Assembly: GCA_002311835.1 (NCBI GenBank)
Contig: DBZY01000013.1
Coordinates: forward strand, 6,664-60,913
Length of the DNA stretch: 54,250 bases
Direction of reading: 5' to 3'
DNA from: Proteobacteria bacterium UBA1148
GTDB lineage: Bacteria; Pseudomonadota; Gammaproteobacteria; Steroidobacterales; Rariloculaceae
The notes beneath the pieces were generated by a model. It made no database searches. It was not told where the DNA came from and was given only the letters and a program-made list of their open reading frames with translations. Below, in pieces: positions 26,029 to 34,687 of the stretch; position 1 is the first letter of the stretch, and each line of letters opens with the position of its first letter. A program made the translations under genes and the position numbers.

Positions 26029-26583
26029 ATGACGACTATATTGGGACTCTCAGGAAGCTTGCGGTCAAGATCATTCAACACTGCGTTGCTGACTGCAGCC
26101 GCCGAAATGATGCCAGCAGAAATCCAATTAGAAATAACAACCATTCAGGGAATTCCTCTCTATAACGAGGATGTAGAAAGTATGGAAGGCGAGCCCAAGT
26201 CGGTCACAGTTTTAAAACGTCAGATCTCTGACGCCGATGGATTATTGATCTCAACACCGGAGTACAACCACTCAATACCCGGTGTGGCAAAAAATGCTAT
26301 TGACTGGCTTTCACGACCCTTGTCAGATATCCCTCGTATTTTTGGTGCCCGACCAATCGCGATCATGGGTGCAGCGATGAGTAATTTCGGTACCATTCAA
26401 GCACAACGTGCTTGGTTACCTGTATTAAAAGCGCTCGGAGCTCAAGTATGGACTGGTGGGCGACTGCTCGTAAGCGAGGCACATACCGTATTTGATACAT
26501 CCGGTAACCTAGTAAATACACAGGTGGAAGAAGAGCTACGTGTATTTATCGAGGGGTTTGCAAACCACGTCGCAAACAACTAA
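26029..26583 (+). CDS. NAD(P)H-dependent FMN reductase
   Basis: Flavodoxin-fold reductase of 184 residues (ChrR/YieF type). The FMN phosphate loop is LGLSGSLRSRSFNTALL. STPEYNHSIPGVAKNAIDWLSRP is the family hallmark. Such enzymes reduce free flavin, quinones, chromate or azo compounds. It is divergent from gnd. It is not related to the nitroreductase domain that saturates dehydro-F420 in mycobacteria, so an F420 role would be guesswork. Confidence 0.9.
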   Translation: MTTILGLSGSLRSRSFNTALLTAAAEMMPAEIQLEITTIQGIPLYNEDVESMEGEPKSVTVLKRQISDADGLLISTPEYNHSIPGVAKNAIDWLSRPLSDIPRIFGARPIAIMGAAMSNFGTIQAQRAWLPVLKALGAQVWTGGRLLVSEAHTVFDTSGNLVNTQVEEELRVFIEGFANHVANN

Positions 26584-26642
26584 TGAAGCGCACATGATCA
26601 CCGATATTAGCTAGCGATAGCGAGCTTTGGCGGACCGACGCG

Positions 26643-27569
26643 TTACGGATCTAACGAAGCCAGATATGCTGCGATTGCAATCATATCGTCTTCGGTAAGG
26701 CTTGCTACGGTCGCCTGCATGAGAGCAGTCTGAACACCCGCACGATCGCCAGTCTGAATGTCGTTGAGTTGCCGTACGGCATAGAGTGGCGAGATTCCGC
26801 GGATGGATGGAATTTCGCCAATACCTCGTAACTCGGCGCCATGGCAAATAGTGCAGGCAATGGTCCGGCCATCCCCGCCCGTTGTAATCAACTCCTCGCC
26901 TCTCGCCAGACTACCCACCGGCACATAGGCGATAAAACCCGCGTAAGGATGCTTTGCAGTGACGAGCTCGCGGTTTTGAGGAAGTTCAACAATACGGTTA
27001 CCGAGTAGTTCGGTGCCACCGCTAGAGTCGCGAAAGCGCATGCGGCCGTCCCCCACGTAACTCCTCGGTACTGAGTCAGCCTCGACCACCTCAACCCAAT
27101 CGATGGGCTCGATTGCAGTGTAATACTCAGCGGCTTCACGCGTAGCTTCGACCGAAAGCTCTCGCGCGAAGTCATTCATCCAATACCGGTCCTTCCTGGC
27201 GCCGCTCCTAAAGTCTTCCATCTGGCGCATAAAGTATTCGACTGGGAGACCGGCTAGTTGCGACGATTCAGGATGCCCCATACCTGATGTTAAGTGGCAG
27301 GACGCGCACGCTCGAACGTTCCCGGGGCCTCGAGCGACAACTGCCGGTAACGGCGAATGATCGTTGGGAAACCAGTCCGGCGGATTCCAGTCATCGTCGA
27401 TCTCCGCTTGACTGTAGCTTCGGGAGCTGCCGGGCACCATTCTCGGGGCGTTTATATCGATCTCGTTTGGAGGAATCGTTTCGACAACCTGATATGCCCA
27501 TTCCTGAGCAACACCAGTAGTGGAAGTAACAAGCCATACTGTGGCGAGTAACGCGATCGTGCTCTTCAT
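26643..27569 (-). CDS. Secreted diheme cytochrome c
   Basis: Periplasmic electron carrier of 308 residues with a cleavable signal peptide (ALLATVWLVTSTTGVAQ). Two class I heme c sites are visible: CASCH near residue 87 and CTICH near residue 238, each followed by a glycine-rich loop and a later methionine. The C-terminus (LTEDDMIAIAAYLASL) is typical of cytochrome c helices. It is the last gene of a leftward operon with two paralogous secreted proteins and a DUF6152 protein, spaced 7 bp from the previous gene. A membrane-linked oxidation is likely, but the partner is unknown. Confidence 0.9.
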   Translation of the reverse strand: MKSTIALLATVWLVTSTTGVAQEWAYQVVETIPPNEIDINAPRMVPGSSRSYSQAEIDDDWNPPDWFPNDHSPLPAVVARGPGNVRACASCHLTSGMGHPESSQLAGLPVEYFMRQMEDFRSGARKDRYWMNDFARELSVEATREAAEYYTAIEPIDWVEVVEADSVPRSYVGDGRMRFRDSSGGTELLGNRIVELPQNRELVTAKHPYAGFIAYVPVGSLARGEELITTGGDGRTIACTICHGAELRGIGEIPSIRGISPLYAVRQLNDIQTGDRAGVQTALMQATVASLTEDDMIAIAAYLASLDP

Positions 27570-27576
27570 GGAACGT

Positions 27577-28299
27577 TTAACTCAGCACACACGCTGCGTC
27601 GCGATCGATATCGTCCGCACGCACGTAACTGTGTTGGACGTTCAGCGAGAATGTATAGTACTTAGGATCAATGAGGTTGATATCCACGGTAAGGTGGTTG
27701 TGGTCCTCACTCAACCTGTAACGCTCAACCATCTGGGCTATCGAGCCACCGAACGGCAACGGCCGCTCACCTGATTTGAATACACCTTCAGAGAAATGCG
27801 TAGTTCGTATCACGAGCATATCTCCAGCCCAACGCGCCGTTGACCAACCCAGTCTGCCCGGCATGAAGGTCACCGGTGGCTCAAGCCAGAAATCCATGTG
27901 AACACGGCGCGTTCTACCGAATGCGGACAGGTCGATCGTCTCGCCCCGGTCAACAATCTCAAAGTCCGCCGCCTCGCCCGCCAAAGCTCCTGCCATTAGA
28001 CATGAACCAGCGTCTGCGTTAGCTTGGTATGACGCCCGGAAGGCCTCACCCGGGTCACGTAAATTACTCTCTGCCACTGAGATGAACCGTCGTTGTTCAA
28101 GTGTCTCTGTACGACTTGCATTATCTTCAACCCACAACCCCTGCAATGTCGACTGTAAGGGGTGAGGCTCCTGAGCAAAAACCGAAGAACTCTCCCAGTT
28201 CACTAGAAACACTAATGAGCTGAGTAGTGACCACTTCGAGATCATTCTCCTTGTTCTCCTTGAAGCTTCTTGGTCGATCGCACTAACCAACCAATTCAA
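27577..28299 (-). CDS. Secreted protein of unknown function, WxGDxLV family (copy 1)
   Basis: I do not recognise a characterised function. The protein has 240 residues with an N-terminal hydrophobic signal and AQEPHPLQ at the mature start. It shares with three other loci in this window a motif of the form W-x-G-D-T/M-L-V-V/I-R-T (here RWAGDMLVIRT) preceded by RRVHMDFW. A late PKYYTFSLNVQHSYVR segment is followed by a cysteine near the C-terminus. It overlaps its upstream paralogue by four bases, suggesting an old tandem duplication. The operon context with cytochrome c and DUF6152 suggests a periplasmic role. Confidence 0.8.
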   Translation of the reverse strand: MNWLVSAIDQEASRRTRRMISKWSLLSSLVFLVNWESSSVFAQEPHPLQSTLQGLWVEDNASRTETLEQRRFISVAESNLRDPGEAFRASYQANADAGSCLMAGALAGEAADFEIVDRGETIDLSAFGRTRRVHMDFWLEPPVTFMPGRLGWSTARWAGDMLVIRTTHFSEGVFKSGERPLPFGGSIAQMVERYRLSEDHNHLTVDINLIDPKYYTFSLNVQHSYVRADDIDRDAACVLS

Positions 28300-28970
28300 T
28301 AAATACTCGGCACGCAGTCAATGGCGAAGATAGTCCTATTCGACCGAACGAAGGTGTGACGCATTTCAATAGGTGCAATATAGTACTTTGCATCGATACG
28401 CGTTACATGTAGAGACAACGTATTAAGATCATCGCTCAAGGTATAGCGTTCAATCATTTCGGCGTCGGGACCACCGAATGGAAGTGGTCGATTACCCGTA
28501 TCGATCGTGCCTTGTGTAAAGTCATTTGTTCTCACCACTAAGGTATCTCCGTCCCAGTGCCCCTCGGACCAACCCAACTTGTTCGGCCAGAAGTCGTTCG
28601 GCGGGTCACGCCCATCCATATAGACACGCCGCACCTGTTCAAATCCAACTAAGTAGAGTACTTCTTGCGTGTCGAGGAACTCCAGGGTATAGCCAAACCC
28701 GCCATGCGCCGCCGCCGACCTCCGCTGACATGTCGCAGTATTATCATTTTCCTCGATAGCCCATCGCCGTCGAAAATCCTCAGCCTCTGCCGTCAATAGT
28801 GCCTCTGCTGCCATATCGAGCATGTTCTCGCTTGAGGCACTGCCGTTTCTTGGCTGCTCCCAAAGACCCTCCAAAACCGCTTGCAATTGATGAAATTCCT
28901 GAGCGAATGCGCTACCCACTGTACCCAGGAGGAACGTCAACAGGAGAATCACGAATCGCTTGAAAATCAT
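28296..28970 (-). CDS. Secreted protein of unknown function, WxGDxLV family (copy 2)
   Basis: Paralogue of the next gene downstream, 224 residues, with a signal peptide (FVILLLTFLLGTVGSAFAQ). It contains RRVYMDGRDPP, HWDGDTLVVRTNDF, PLPFGGPDAEMIERY and DAKYYIAPIEMRHTFVR, the same order of motifs as copy 1. A cysteine near residue 102 (ATCQRR) and another at the C-terminus (IDCVPS) may form a disulfide. The two copies differ strongly in detail, so they are probably not redundant. No enzyme family can be assigned. Confidence 0.8.
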   Translation of the reverse strand: MIFKRFVILLLTFLLGTVGSAFAQEFHQLQAVLEGLWEQPRNGSASSENMLDMAAEALLTAEAEDFRRRWAIEENDNTATCQRRSAAAHGGFGYTLEFLDTQEVLYLVGFEQVRRVYMDGRDPPNDFWPNKLGWSEGHWDGDTLVVRTNDFTQGTIDTGNRPLPFGGPDAEMIERYTLSDDLNTLSLHVTRIDAKYYIAPIEMRHTFVRSNRTIFAIDCVPSIY

Positions 28971-28985
28971 GGTGGGCTCAGTTTT

Positions 28986-29429
28986 CTAATCCGCTTCCGA
29001 AGCTCGTAGGTACCGGTCCAAGTTACCCCGAACCTCCCTGCCATCCTCAAACGTAAACTGAATCAGAGCCATCACTGGCCTGCCGGAAAAAGCAGGGAAG
29101 CCCAAAACCGTCACTCTAGAACCCACGGGCAGGGTATCCCTGTTCCAGCCCCGTTCCGTCATACTTCGCGCTGCACCTGTTTCTATCGCCCAAGCCACAG
29201 CGTCGCCCTGCTCGTCTTCAATCTCCAAAGTAATTCTTGAATGCGGGTTAGCTATTCTTACTTCGGTAATCACACCCTCAACGGTTACTCGCGCCCGAAC
29301 ATCGAAATAGGCGTTAAAGTTATGGTGAGTGTAACCAATGGACGCGACGAACAACCAGCCAAGACCCGCAAACAAACCACTCATCGCTATTCTAGAGATC
29401 ATTGATACAGACCATACCCTCGAAACCAC
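28986..29429 (-). CDS. DUF6152 family secreted protein
   Basis: Secreted protein of 147 residues. After a signal segment it shows the family core: THHNFNAYFD, then VTVEGVITEVRIANPHSRITLEI, WAIETGAARSMTERGWNRDTL and a VGSRVTVLGFPA strand. DUF6152 proteins are small predicted beta-barrels (OB-like) of unknown role, often next to the WxGDxLV proteins found here. It is the first gene of the cytochrome operon. A start at residue 9 or 12 is possible instead of residue 1. Confidence 0.85.
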   Translation of the reverse strand: MVSRVWSVSMISRIAMSGLFAGLGWLFVASIGYTHHNFNAYFDVRARVTVEGVITEVRIANPHSRITLEIEDEQGDAVAWAIETGAARSMTERGWNRDTLPVGSRVTVLGFPAFSGRPVMALIQFTFEDGREVRGNLDRYLRASEAD

Positions 29430-29529
29430 TAAAATGGAACTCAGTGGCTCATCTCTGAAAATACTTAAGTCGGTTTAGATGCACCAGTCAGGTATTATTA
29501 AGTCTCAAAATCAAGAATTTTGAAGAACC

Positions 29530-30564
29530 ATGAACCCATCGATTAACATCCGGTTAGCTGCAACATTAACTGTTGCCATAGTAGCTGGGTGCAGCGGTAA
29601 CCTTGGGATGCTCGAGCTCAGTGGGTACACCATGGGAACCAGCTATTCGGTTAAAGCCGTGCGTTCAGACGCATCAATTTCACTCGAACCACTGAGTAAC
29701 CGCATCAGTGTCCGCTTGGAGGAACTGGAGAATCTGTTCTCTACCTATCGCGAGACATCTGAAATCAGTCAATTTAACGCCCATGCCGGCAATGAGTGGT
29801 TCGAGATCCATCCAGCCTTTCTAACAGTGCTAACGAGGGGAATAGATATCAGTGAATTTTCTGATGGAGCATTCGATATAACGGTTGGCCCATTGGTAGA
29901 GTTGTGGGGTTTCGGGGCAAGTAACTCGATCAATATGGTTCCGACACAAGCGGAGATCGATTCCATGCTAAAGGTAACTGGATTTAATTACGTTGAAGTC
30001 CAATCATCACCGCCAGCCATACGCAGAACCCAGTCTGGCGTCAAGCTTGATCTATCCTCCATTGCAAAAGGATTCGCTGTAGACGAGATCTCTACACTGT
30101 TGGATAGTTCTGGCCTGACCTCTTATATGGTTGAGATAGGTGGAGAAGTGCGTGCCCGGGGCATGCGGGCCGATGGCAGTAATTGGCTGATCGGTATTGA
30201 AAATCCTATCTCAATAAATGGACTAACAGACAGCATCCAGGATGTCGTCTATCTGCGGGATGCTGCCATTGCCACGTCGGGCGATTATCGGAATTACTTT
30301 GAATACGAAGGTAACCACTACTCCCACACACTTGACCCTCGGACTGGCTGGCCAGTTTCCCATGGACTCACATCAGTCAGCGTCATTGAACGGTCGGCAA
30401 TGAACGCCGATGCCCTTGCAACAACACTCATGGTGCTAGGCCCTGAACTGGGCCTACAGCTTGCGACCCGTGAAAATATTGCAGCCCTACTGATTCTGAG
30501 AGCTGATGGGGAATTGAAAATTTTGCAGTCACCAGCTTACAAAACATATCTTGCAAATCGCTGA
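29530..30564 (+). CDS. apbE: FAD:protein FMN transferase
   Basis: Attaches FMN covalently to a threonine of target flavoproteins (for example NqrB/NqrC or RnfG) at the outer face of the membrane. At 344 residues it has a lipoprotein signal with lipobox VAGC near residue 20. Family motifs are GYTMGTSYSV at the N-terminus, DGAFDITVGPLVELWGFG, KLDLSSIAKGFAVD, MVEIGGEVRARG, ATSGDYRNY and the metal/FAD segment SHTLDPRTGWPV with NADALATTLMVLG. No obvious flavinylated target lies next to it. Confidence 0.95.
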   Translation: MNPSINIRLAATLTVAIVAGCSGNLGMLELSGYTMGTSYSVKAVRSDASISLEPLSNRISVRLEELENLFSTYRETSEISQFNAHAGNEWFEIHPAFLTVLTRGIDISEFSDGAFDITVGPLVELWGFGASNSINMVPTQAEIDSMLKVTGFNYVEVQSSPPAIRRTQSGVKLDLSSIAKGFAVDEISTLLDSSGLTSYMVEIGGEVRARGMRADGSNWLIGIENPISINGLTDSIQDVVYLRDAAIATSGDYRNYFEYEGNHYSHTLDPRTGWPVSHGLTSVSVIERSAMNADALATTLMVLGPELGLQLATRENIAALLILRADGELKILQSPAYKTYLANR

Positions 30565-30639
30565 TGGTTGATTGGCCATTCGTCCGAACTCAAAACTTCA
30601 AATATAATTCATTCATCTTTTTGACTCATAGGAACCCAC

Positions 30640-31389
30640 GTGGGAATCATTACGCCAACCAATAAGACAGCTACAACGCTCACAGGACTACATCTTTATC
30701 ACTTCAGCAAATCTAACTGTTCTATGCGCGTACGCATAACACTGGAAGAAAAATGCGTGCCTTGGGTCAGTCACCATCTGGACTTGCACAAAGCCGAGAA
30801 CATTACCCCCGAGTATTTTGATATTCACCCTAAAGGATTAGTACCAACCCTGGTGCATGATGGTGTCGTCATTATCGAGTCTACCGACATCATCTATTAC
30901 CTTGATGACGCGTACACTAACCCACCGCTTCGACCAAAAAATAAGCTTGATCAGAAAAAAATGCTCGGCTGGATGCGTCTAGCAGCAGACCATCACATCC
31001 ATGTAAAAACGTACATGTTTGCAAACCAGATCGGGAAAAGTATGGCCAAAAACGAATCCGAACTGAACTTTTATCGCCAACTACAAAAAAACGAAGAGCT
31101 ACTTGAATTTCATATAGAAAACTCATTGCCAGAGGGCTTATCCAAAAAGCGCATAGCCAAAGCGATAAAAAAACTAAATAACTGCTTTTCGAGAATAGAG
31201 CGTAAGCTGGAAGAACAAGAATGGACTGCTGGCGATGCCTTCTCTCTATCAGACATCACTTGGATACCGCTGTACGTTACTTTGCATAGTGCCAAGTTCC
31301 CATTCGAAAATTACCCAAATATTATTCGTTGGAAAGAGGCTATATGGAAGCGCCCCAGCTTCCAAAAAGCAGTATTAGAATGGACGTAA
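30640..31389 (+). CDS. Glutathione S-transferase family protein
   Basis: Cytosolic GST-like protein of 249 residues. The thioredoxin-fold N-terminus has LYHFSKSNCSMRVRITLEEK (Ser/Cys in the catalytic position), HPKGLVPTLVHDG with the cis-Pro, and ESTDIIYYLDD, the glutathione-binding E-S motif. The C-terminal helical domain ends with AGDAFSLSDITWIPL. GST proteins near catabolic genes often serve in ring cleavage or dehalogenation, but here nothing points to a substrate. The start is GTG 30640; it stands alone between apbE and the convergent transporter operon. Confidence 0.9.
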   Translation: MGIITPTNKTATTLTGLHLYHFSKSNCSMRVRITLEEKCVPWVSHHLDLHKAENITPEYFDIHPKGLVPTLVHDGVVIIESTDIIYYLDDAYTNPPLRPKNKLDQKKMLGWMRLAADHHIHVKTYMFANQIGKSMAKNESELNFYRQLQKNEELLEFHIENSLPEGLSKKRIAKAIKKLNNCFSRIERKLEEQEWTAGDAFSLSDITWIPLYVTLHSAKFPFENYPNIIRWKEAIWKRPSFQKAVLEWT

Positions 31390-31430
31390 AAGGTTAATCG
31401 TTACTGACATCCTAGAGCAAAATATTTTAC

Positions 31431-33413
31431 TCAACCAAACAATATGGAAGGATGGAAGAGCAACCGCATCAGTTGCCCATAAAAACCCCAAACAATTAAC
31501 AATGCAGCACTGGAGTAGATTGCCACCGTCGTCCACTTATAGTTACCCCAGATTACCAAATACCCGGCCACGAAAAGCGGTAATGCCACAAGTTGCCCAG
31601 CCAAATAAGCTATTCCAATCGTGGCAAGAATAAACCCGATGAATACCAGACTGGGTTTTAGATTCGCCTTATCCGCTGCAACATTCCAGGCACGGCGCAT
31701 GCCCCCACCCGAGGTGATAGATGCCCAGGCTGCTCGACCATCTTTTACAAGAATCCAAAATGACAGCGGCAGTGCAGTCAAGAGAATAATGTGTGGAAAC
31801 TGAGCAGTTGCTGCCCCTTGGAAGCCAAGCGTGACAAAATATCCAATAGAAAACATTACAAAAAGACCAACAGCCAACGGCGTGGAAATTAGGGCATTAC
31901 GGGTTGCGCCCTCACCAGCCTCGGATGATTGATCCCCTTGTGGTTTTAGGGCGCTTTTTATGGCAAATACAAAAGTAATAATGATTAGAATCTCAATCAA
32001 AACCACCACTGGTCGGTTGTAGAGCCAAGCGTAATTCCCATAGATTTGCGTAGTGAGTTGAAAATTATTTTCCATCAATCCCCCAAGCACTAAAGCCAAT
32101 ATCAGGGGTGGTCGCGCCCAACCGCCCTGCTTCATCCAATAACCAAGCACACCGAATACTAGGCAAGTCCACCAATCACCCATGGAGTTTGTTGCTACCC
32201 AGGTGCCCATCAGTAATACCACCATAACGCCCGGTACGATGAGGTGACCTGGCAAAAACGCGATTTTGTGGATGTGTCTACTAAGAAGCATCAGAAGGCC
32301 TGCGGCGACTAGATTTGCAATGACTATCGCCCAAACCATGCTAAAGGTAAGAGGGAGATTAACTGTCAACATATCTGGCCCCGGCCGTAAACCTTTGAGC
32401 ACCAACGCACTCAAAAGTATTGCCGTGCCAATACTGCCAGGAATTCCAAACGCTACCGTAGGAATTAATGCCCCCGCCTTGTGGGCATTGTTCGCAGTTT
32501 CAGGAGCGATGACACCTCGAATATCGCCCTGACCGAACTGTGTTTTGTCCTTGGAACTCTGTACGGCGTGACCATATGCAATCCAGTCCACTATTGCCGC
32601 ACCTAACCCCGGCAACATACCAATGTACGTACCAAGAAATGCACATCGCAGAACTAACCAACGATGATGAAACGCATCCTTTACGCCCTGAAGTAAACCA
32701 GTGGTTGGGTCCTCACTGCGAGCCACACGTGAGATTGAGGTATTTTGAACAGCCAGTTCCATGAGCTCTGGAATACCAAATAGCCCAAGCACGATAGGAA
32801 TAATCGGCACACCATCTAAAAGGTAGTTCACTCCAAAATAGAACCTGGGTACCCCAGTAGCATCAGCGTAACCCACAGTAGTCAACAACAAACCTAAAAG
32901 AGCCACTGTGAGGCCCTTCAAAAGCGAACGCCCGGAAAGCACGCCAACCATGGTGAGGCCAAGCACGGCAAGCATAAAAAACTCGGGCACACCAAAAGCA
33001 AAGATGACCGGCAAGATAATAGGCAAAGAAACCGCTAACAGAACTGCGCCCAGCACTCCACCGAAAGCTGAGACCGTGTACGTTGCACCAAACGCGCGCG
33101 CAGCCTGTCCCTTTTTTGCTAAAGGATAACCGTCCAGAATAGTAGCTTGCGAGGCAACGGTACCCGGAATCCCTAGCATAATCGACGCAATGCTGTCGCT
33201 TGTGGAGGTCACTGCATACATACCGAGAAGCAGTGCAAAAGCCGGCACCGGGTCCATGCCGAATGTGAACGGTAACATCAAAGCCAGCCCAACTGCGCCA
33301 CCGAGTCCTGGTACCGCCCCGATCCATATCCCAAGAAACACGCCAAGCATTAGATAACCGGGTGTAGGCCAGCTTAGGGCTAACTCAAGTCCACTCAGCA
33401 TTCCTTCAAGCAT
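31431..33413 (-). CDS. Tripartite tricarboxylate transporter permease, TctA fused to TctB-like domain
   Basis: Integral membrane permease of 660 residues. Residues 1 to about 490 are a standard TctA: GAVPGLGGAVGLALMLPFTFG, GIPGTVASQATILDGYPLAKKGQAARAFG and the repeated GMLPGLGAAIVDWIAYGHAV. After about residue 500, a linker (KPQGDQSSEAGEG) leads to a further group of hydrophobic helices that look like the small TctB subunit, which is normally a separate gene. No other tctB is present. With TctC upstream it should import a carboxylate driven by a proton or sodium gradient. Confidence 0.9.
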   Translation of the reverse strand: MLEGMLSGLELALSWPTPGYLMLGVFLGIWIGAVPGLGGAVGLALMLPFTFGMDPVPAFALLLGMYAVTSTSDSIASIMLGIPGTVASQATILDGYPLAKKGQAARAFGATYTVSAFGGVLGAVLLAVSLPIILPVIFAFGVPEFFMLAVLGLTMVGVLSGRSLLKGLTVALLGLLLTTVGYADATGVPRFYFGVNYLLDGVPIIPIVLGLFGIPELMELAVQNTSISRVARSEDPTTGLLQGVKDAFHHRWLVLRCAFLGTYIGMLPGLGAAIVDWIAYGHAVQSSKDKTQFGQGDIRGVIAPETANNAHKAGALIPTVAFGIPGSIGTAILLSALVLKGLRPGPDMLTVNLPLTFSMVWAIVIANLVAAGLLMLLSRHIHKIAFLPGHLIVPGVMVVLLMGTWVATNSMGDWWTCLVFGVLGYWMKQGGWARPPLILALVLGGLMENNFQLTTQIYGNYAWLYNRPVVVLIEILIIITFVFAIKSALKPQGDQSSEAGEGATRNALISTPLAVGLFVMFSIGYFVTLGFQGAATAQFPHIILLTALPLSFWILVKDGRAAWASITSGGGMRRAWNVAADKANLKPSLVFIGFILATIGIAYLAGQLVALPLFVAGYLVIWGNYKWTTVAIYSSAALLIVWGFYGQLMRLLFHPSILFG

Positions 33414-33551
33414 GCTGATTCTGTTTCCTAACCACGCCGTCCTTTCATGCCGGCAAGGTTTGCGCTCTTAACTCGTACTCTGGTTACAGGGAAAAAAGCG
33501 AATTGTGATATTAGTGTGGTTAATTTATGAGCGCTTGCACCAACGAACAGG

Positions 33552-34664
33552 TTACCGCACTTCATCGATATAGGCTTCCAGAAAAGCTGTAACGTCCTCG
33601 GGCACGTCATACAAGCTTCGGAGGATTTCTGTCCCCTCCTCAGCTCCAACCAAGGGCAAACTAAATCCGTACATTGTCTGCTCTTCCGCCTTATATTCTG
33701 GATCTTCAGTTACTTTCACAAAGCTTTCGCGGAGAATACTCACCCTCTCCTCTGGAGTCTCAGGCGGCAACAGCGCCGCATACACGATATTATTTACCCG
33801 AGGCAGTATCCACTTATACATCTCGTATATCCGACCTGAAGGCGGAGAACCGTGCACTTTCTCGTAGAACTCCATGTAACTCGGAATATCAGATACGACT
33901 TCTAGTGGCTCTACATTACCGGCAGTATCCGCAGAAGGATTATGCCAAAGAGGTATCGCGAGCCCTTCGTTCACTAACGTGGGTTCGATGGAAAAGCGAT
34001 ACAACCCCAAAGAGGCTACTTGAATATCCACCTCACCACGACGCACCGCATTAAAAACATCGGCTCCACCCGAGAACCCCGTGACATACTGATACTCAAC
34101 ACCAAGTGCATCCAATGCAAGTCGACCAAGAAGATCAAAACGAACCACAGGATTCTGCCCACCGAATCGTAGCCCCTCGGCACTCAGAAGCTCCTCGGGG
34201 CTCGCTACCTTCTCGGTGCGAACATAGGCCATATTTGGACTCAGCAACCCCCCCACGAAGGGCATCGTAGAAAAATTAGCACGAAGCCCAGGTTCCTTGA
34301 GAATAGCCGCCGCCCCGTTAGTCGGAGAAAAAAACACATGCAGACCGTCATTTGCCGCAACTTCTGCACCGTAGTTCCACACCCGCGTACCCCCCCCACC
34401 AGGCAGGTTACGAACAATAATGGTTGGCTCACCTGGAATGTAGCGCGACCAGAACTGAGAGAACACACGCGCTGCAAGATCAGCTCCGCTACCCGGTGTT
34501 CGACCGACATAGAGCGTGAGCGTCTTACCCTGGTAGTAAGGTTGGTCCTGGGCATAGGAGGGGGTTACCACGCCTACAATTGCGATTACTGTGATAATCG
34601 CAATCGCGGGAACAGGCAGAAAAAATGGCAATTTGCTCTCGATTCTTATTTGTCCCAGTACCAT
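33552..34664 (-). CDS. TctC/Bug-type substrate-binding receptor
   Basis: Extracytoplasmic solute receptor of 370 residues with a hydrophobic leader ending at SYAQ. The mature part begins YYQGKTLTLYVGRTPGSGADLAARVF and has IIVRNLPGGGGTRVWNYG, the usual TctC/Bug ligand-site segments. VRFDLLGRLALDALG and a C-terminal EERVSILRESFVK helix follow. It lies 138 bp upstream of the permease gene. The ligand class is a carboxylate; sugar acids or sulfolactate would fit the neighbouring enzymes. Confidence 0.87.
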   Translation of the reverse strand: MVLGQIRIESKLPFFLPVPAIAIITVIAIVGVVTPSYAQDQPYYQGKTLTLYVGRTPGSGADLAARVFSQFWSRYIPGEPTIIVRNLPGGGGTRVWNYGAEVAANDGLHVFFSPTNGAAAILKEPGLRANFSTMPFVGGLLSPNMAYVRTEKVASPEELLSAEGLRFGGQNPVVRFDLLGRLALDALGVEYQYVTGFSGGADVFNAVRRGEVDIQVASLGLYRFSIEPTLVNEGLAIPLWHNPSADTAGNVEPLEVVSDIPSYMEFYEKVHGSPPSGRIYEMYKWILPRVNNIVYAALLPPETPEERVSILRESFVKVTEDPEYKAEEQTMYGFSLPLVGAEEGTEILRSLYDVPEDVTAFLEAYIDEVR

Positions 34665-34687
34665 CCATCATTCCTTATAGACGCACC

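Noticed and set aside
26029..26583. FMN reductase as the missing dehydro-F420 reductase
   Set aside because: It has a flavodoxin-type fold, unrelated to the known nitroreductase domain; proximity alone is not enough.
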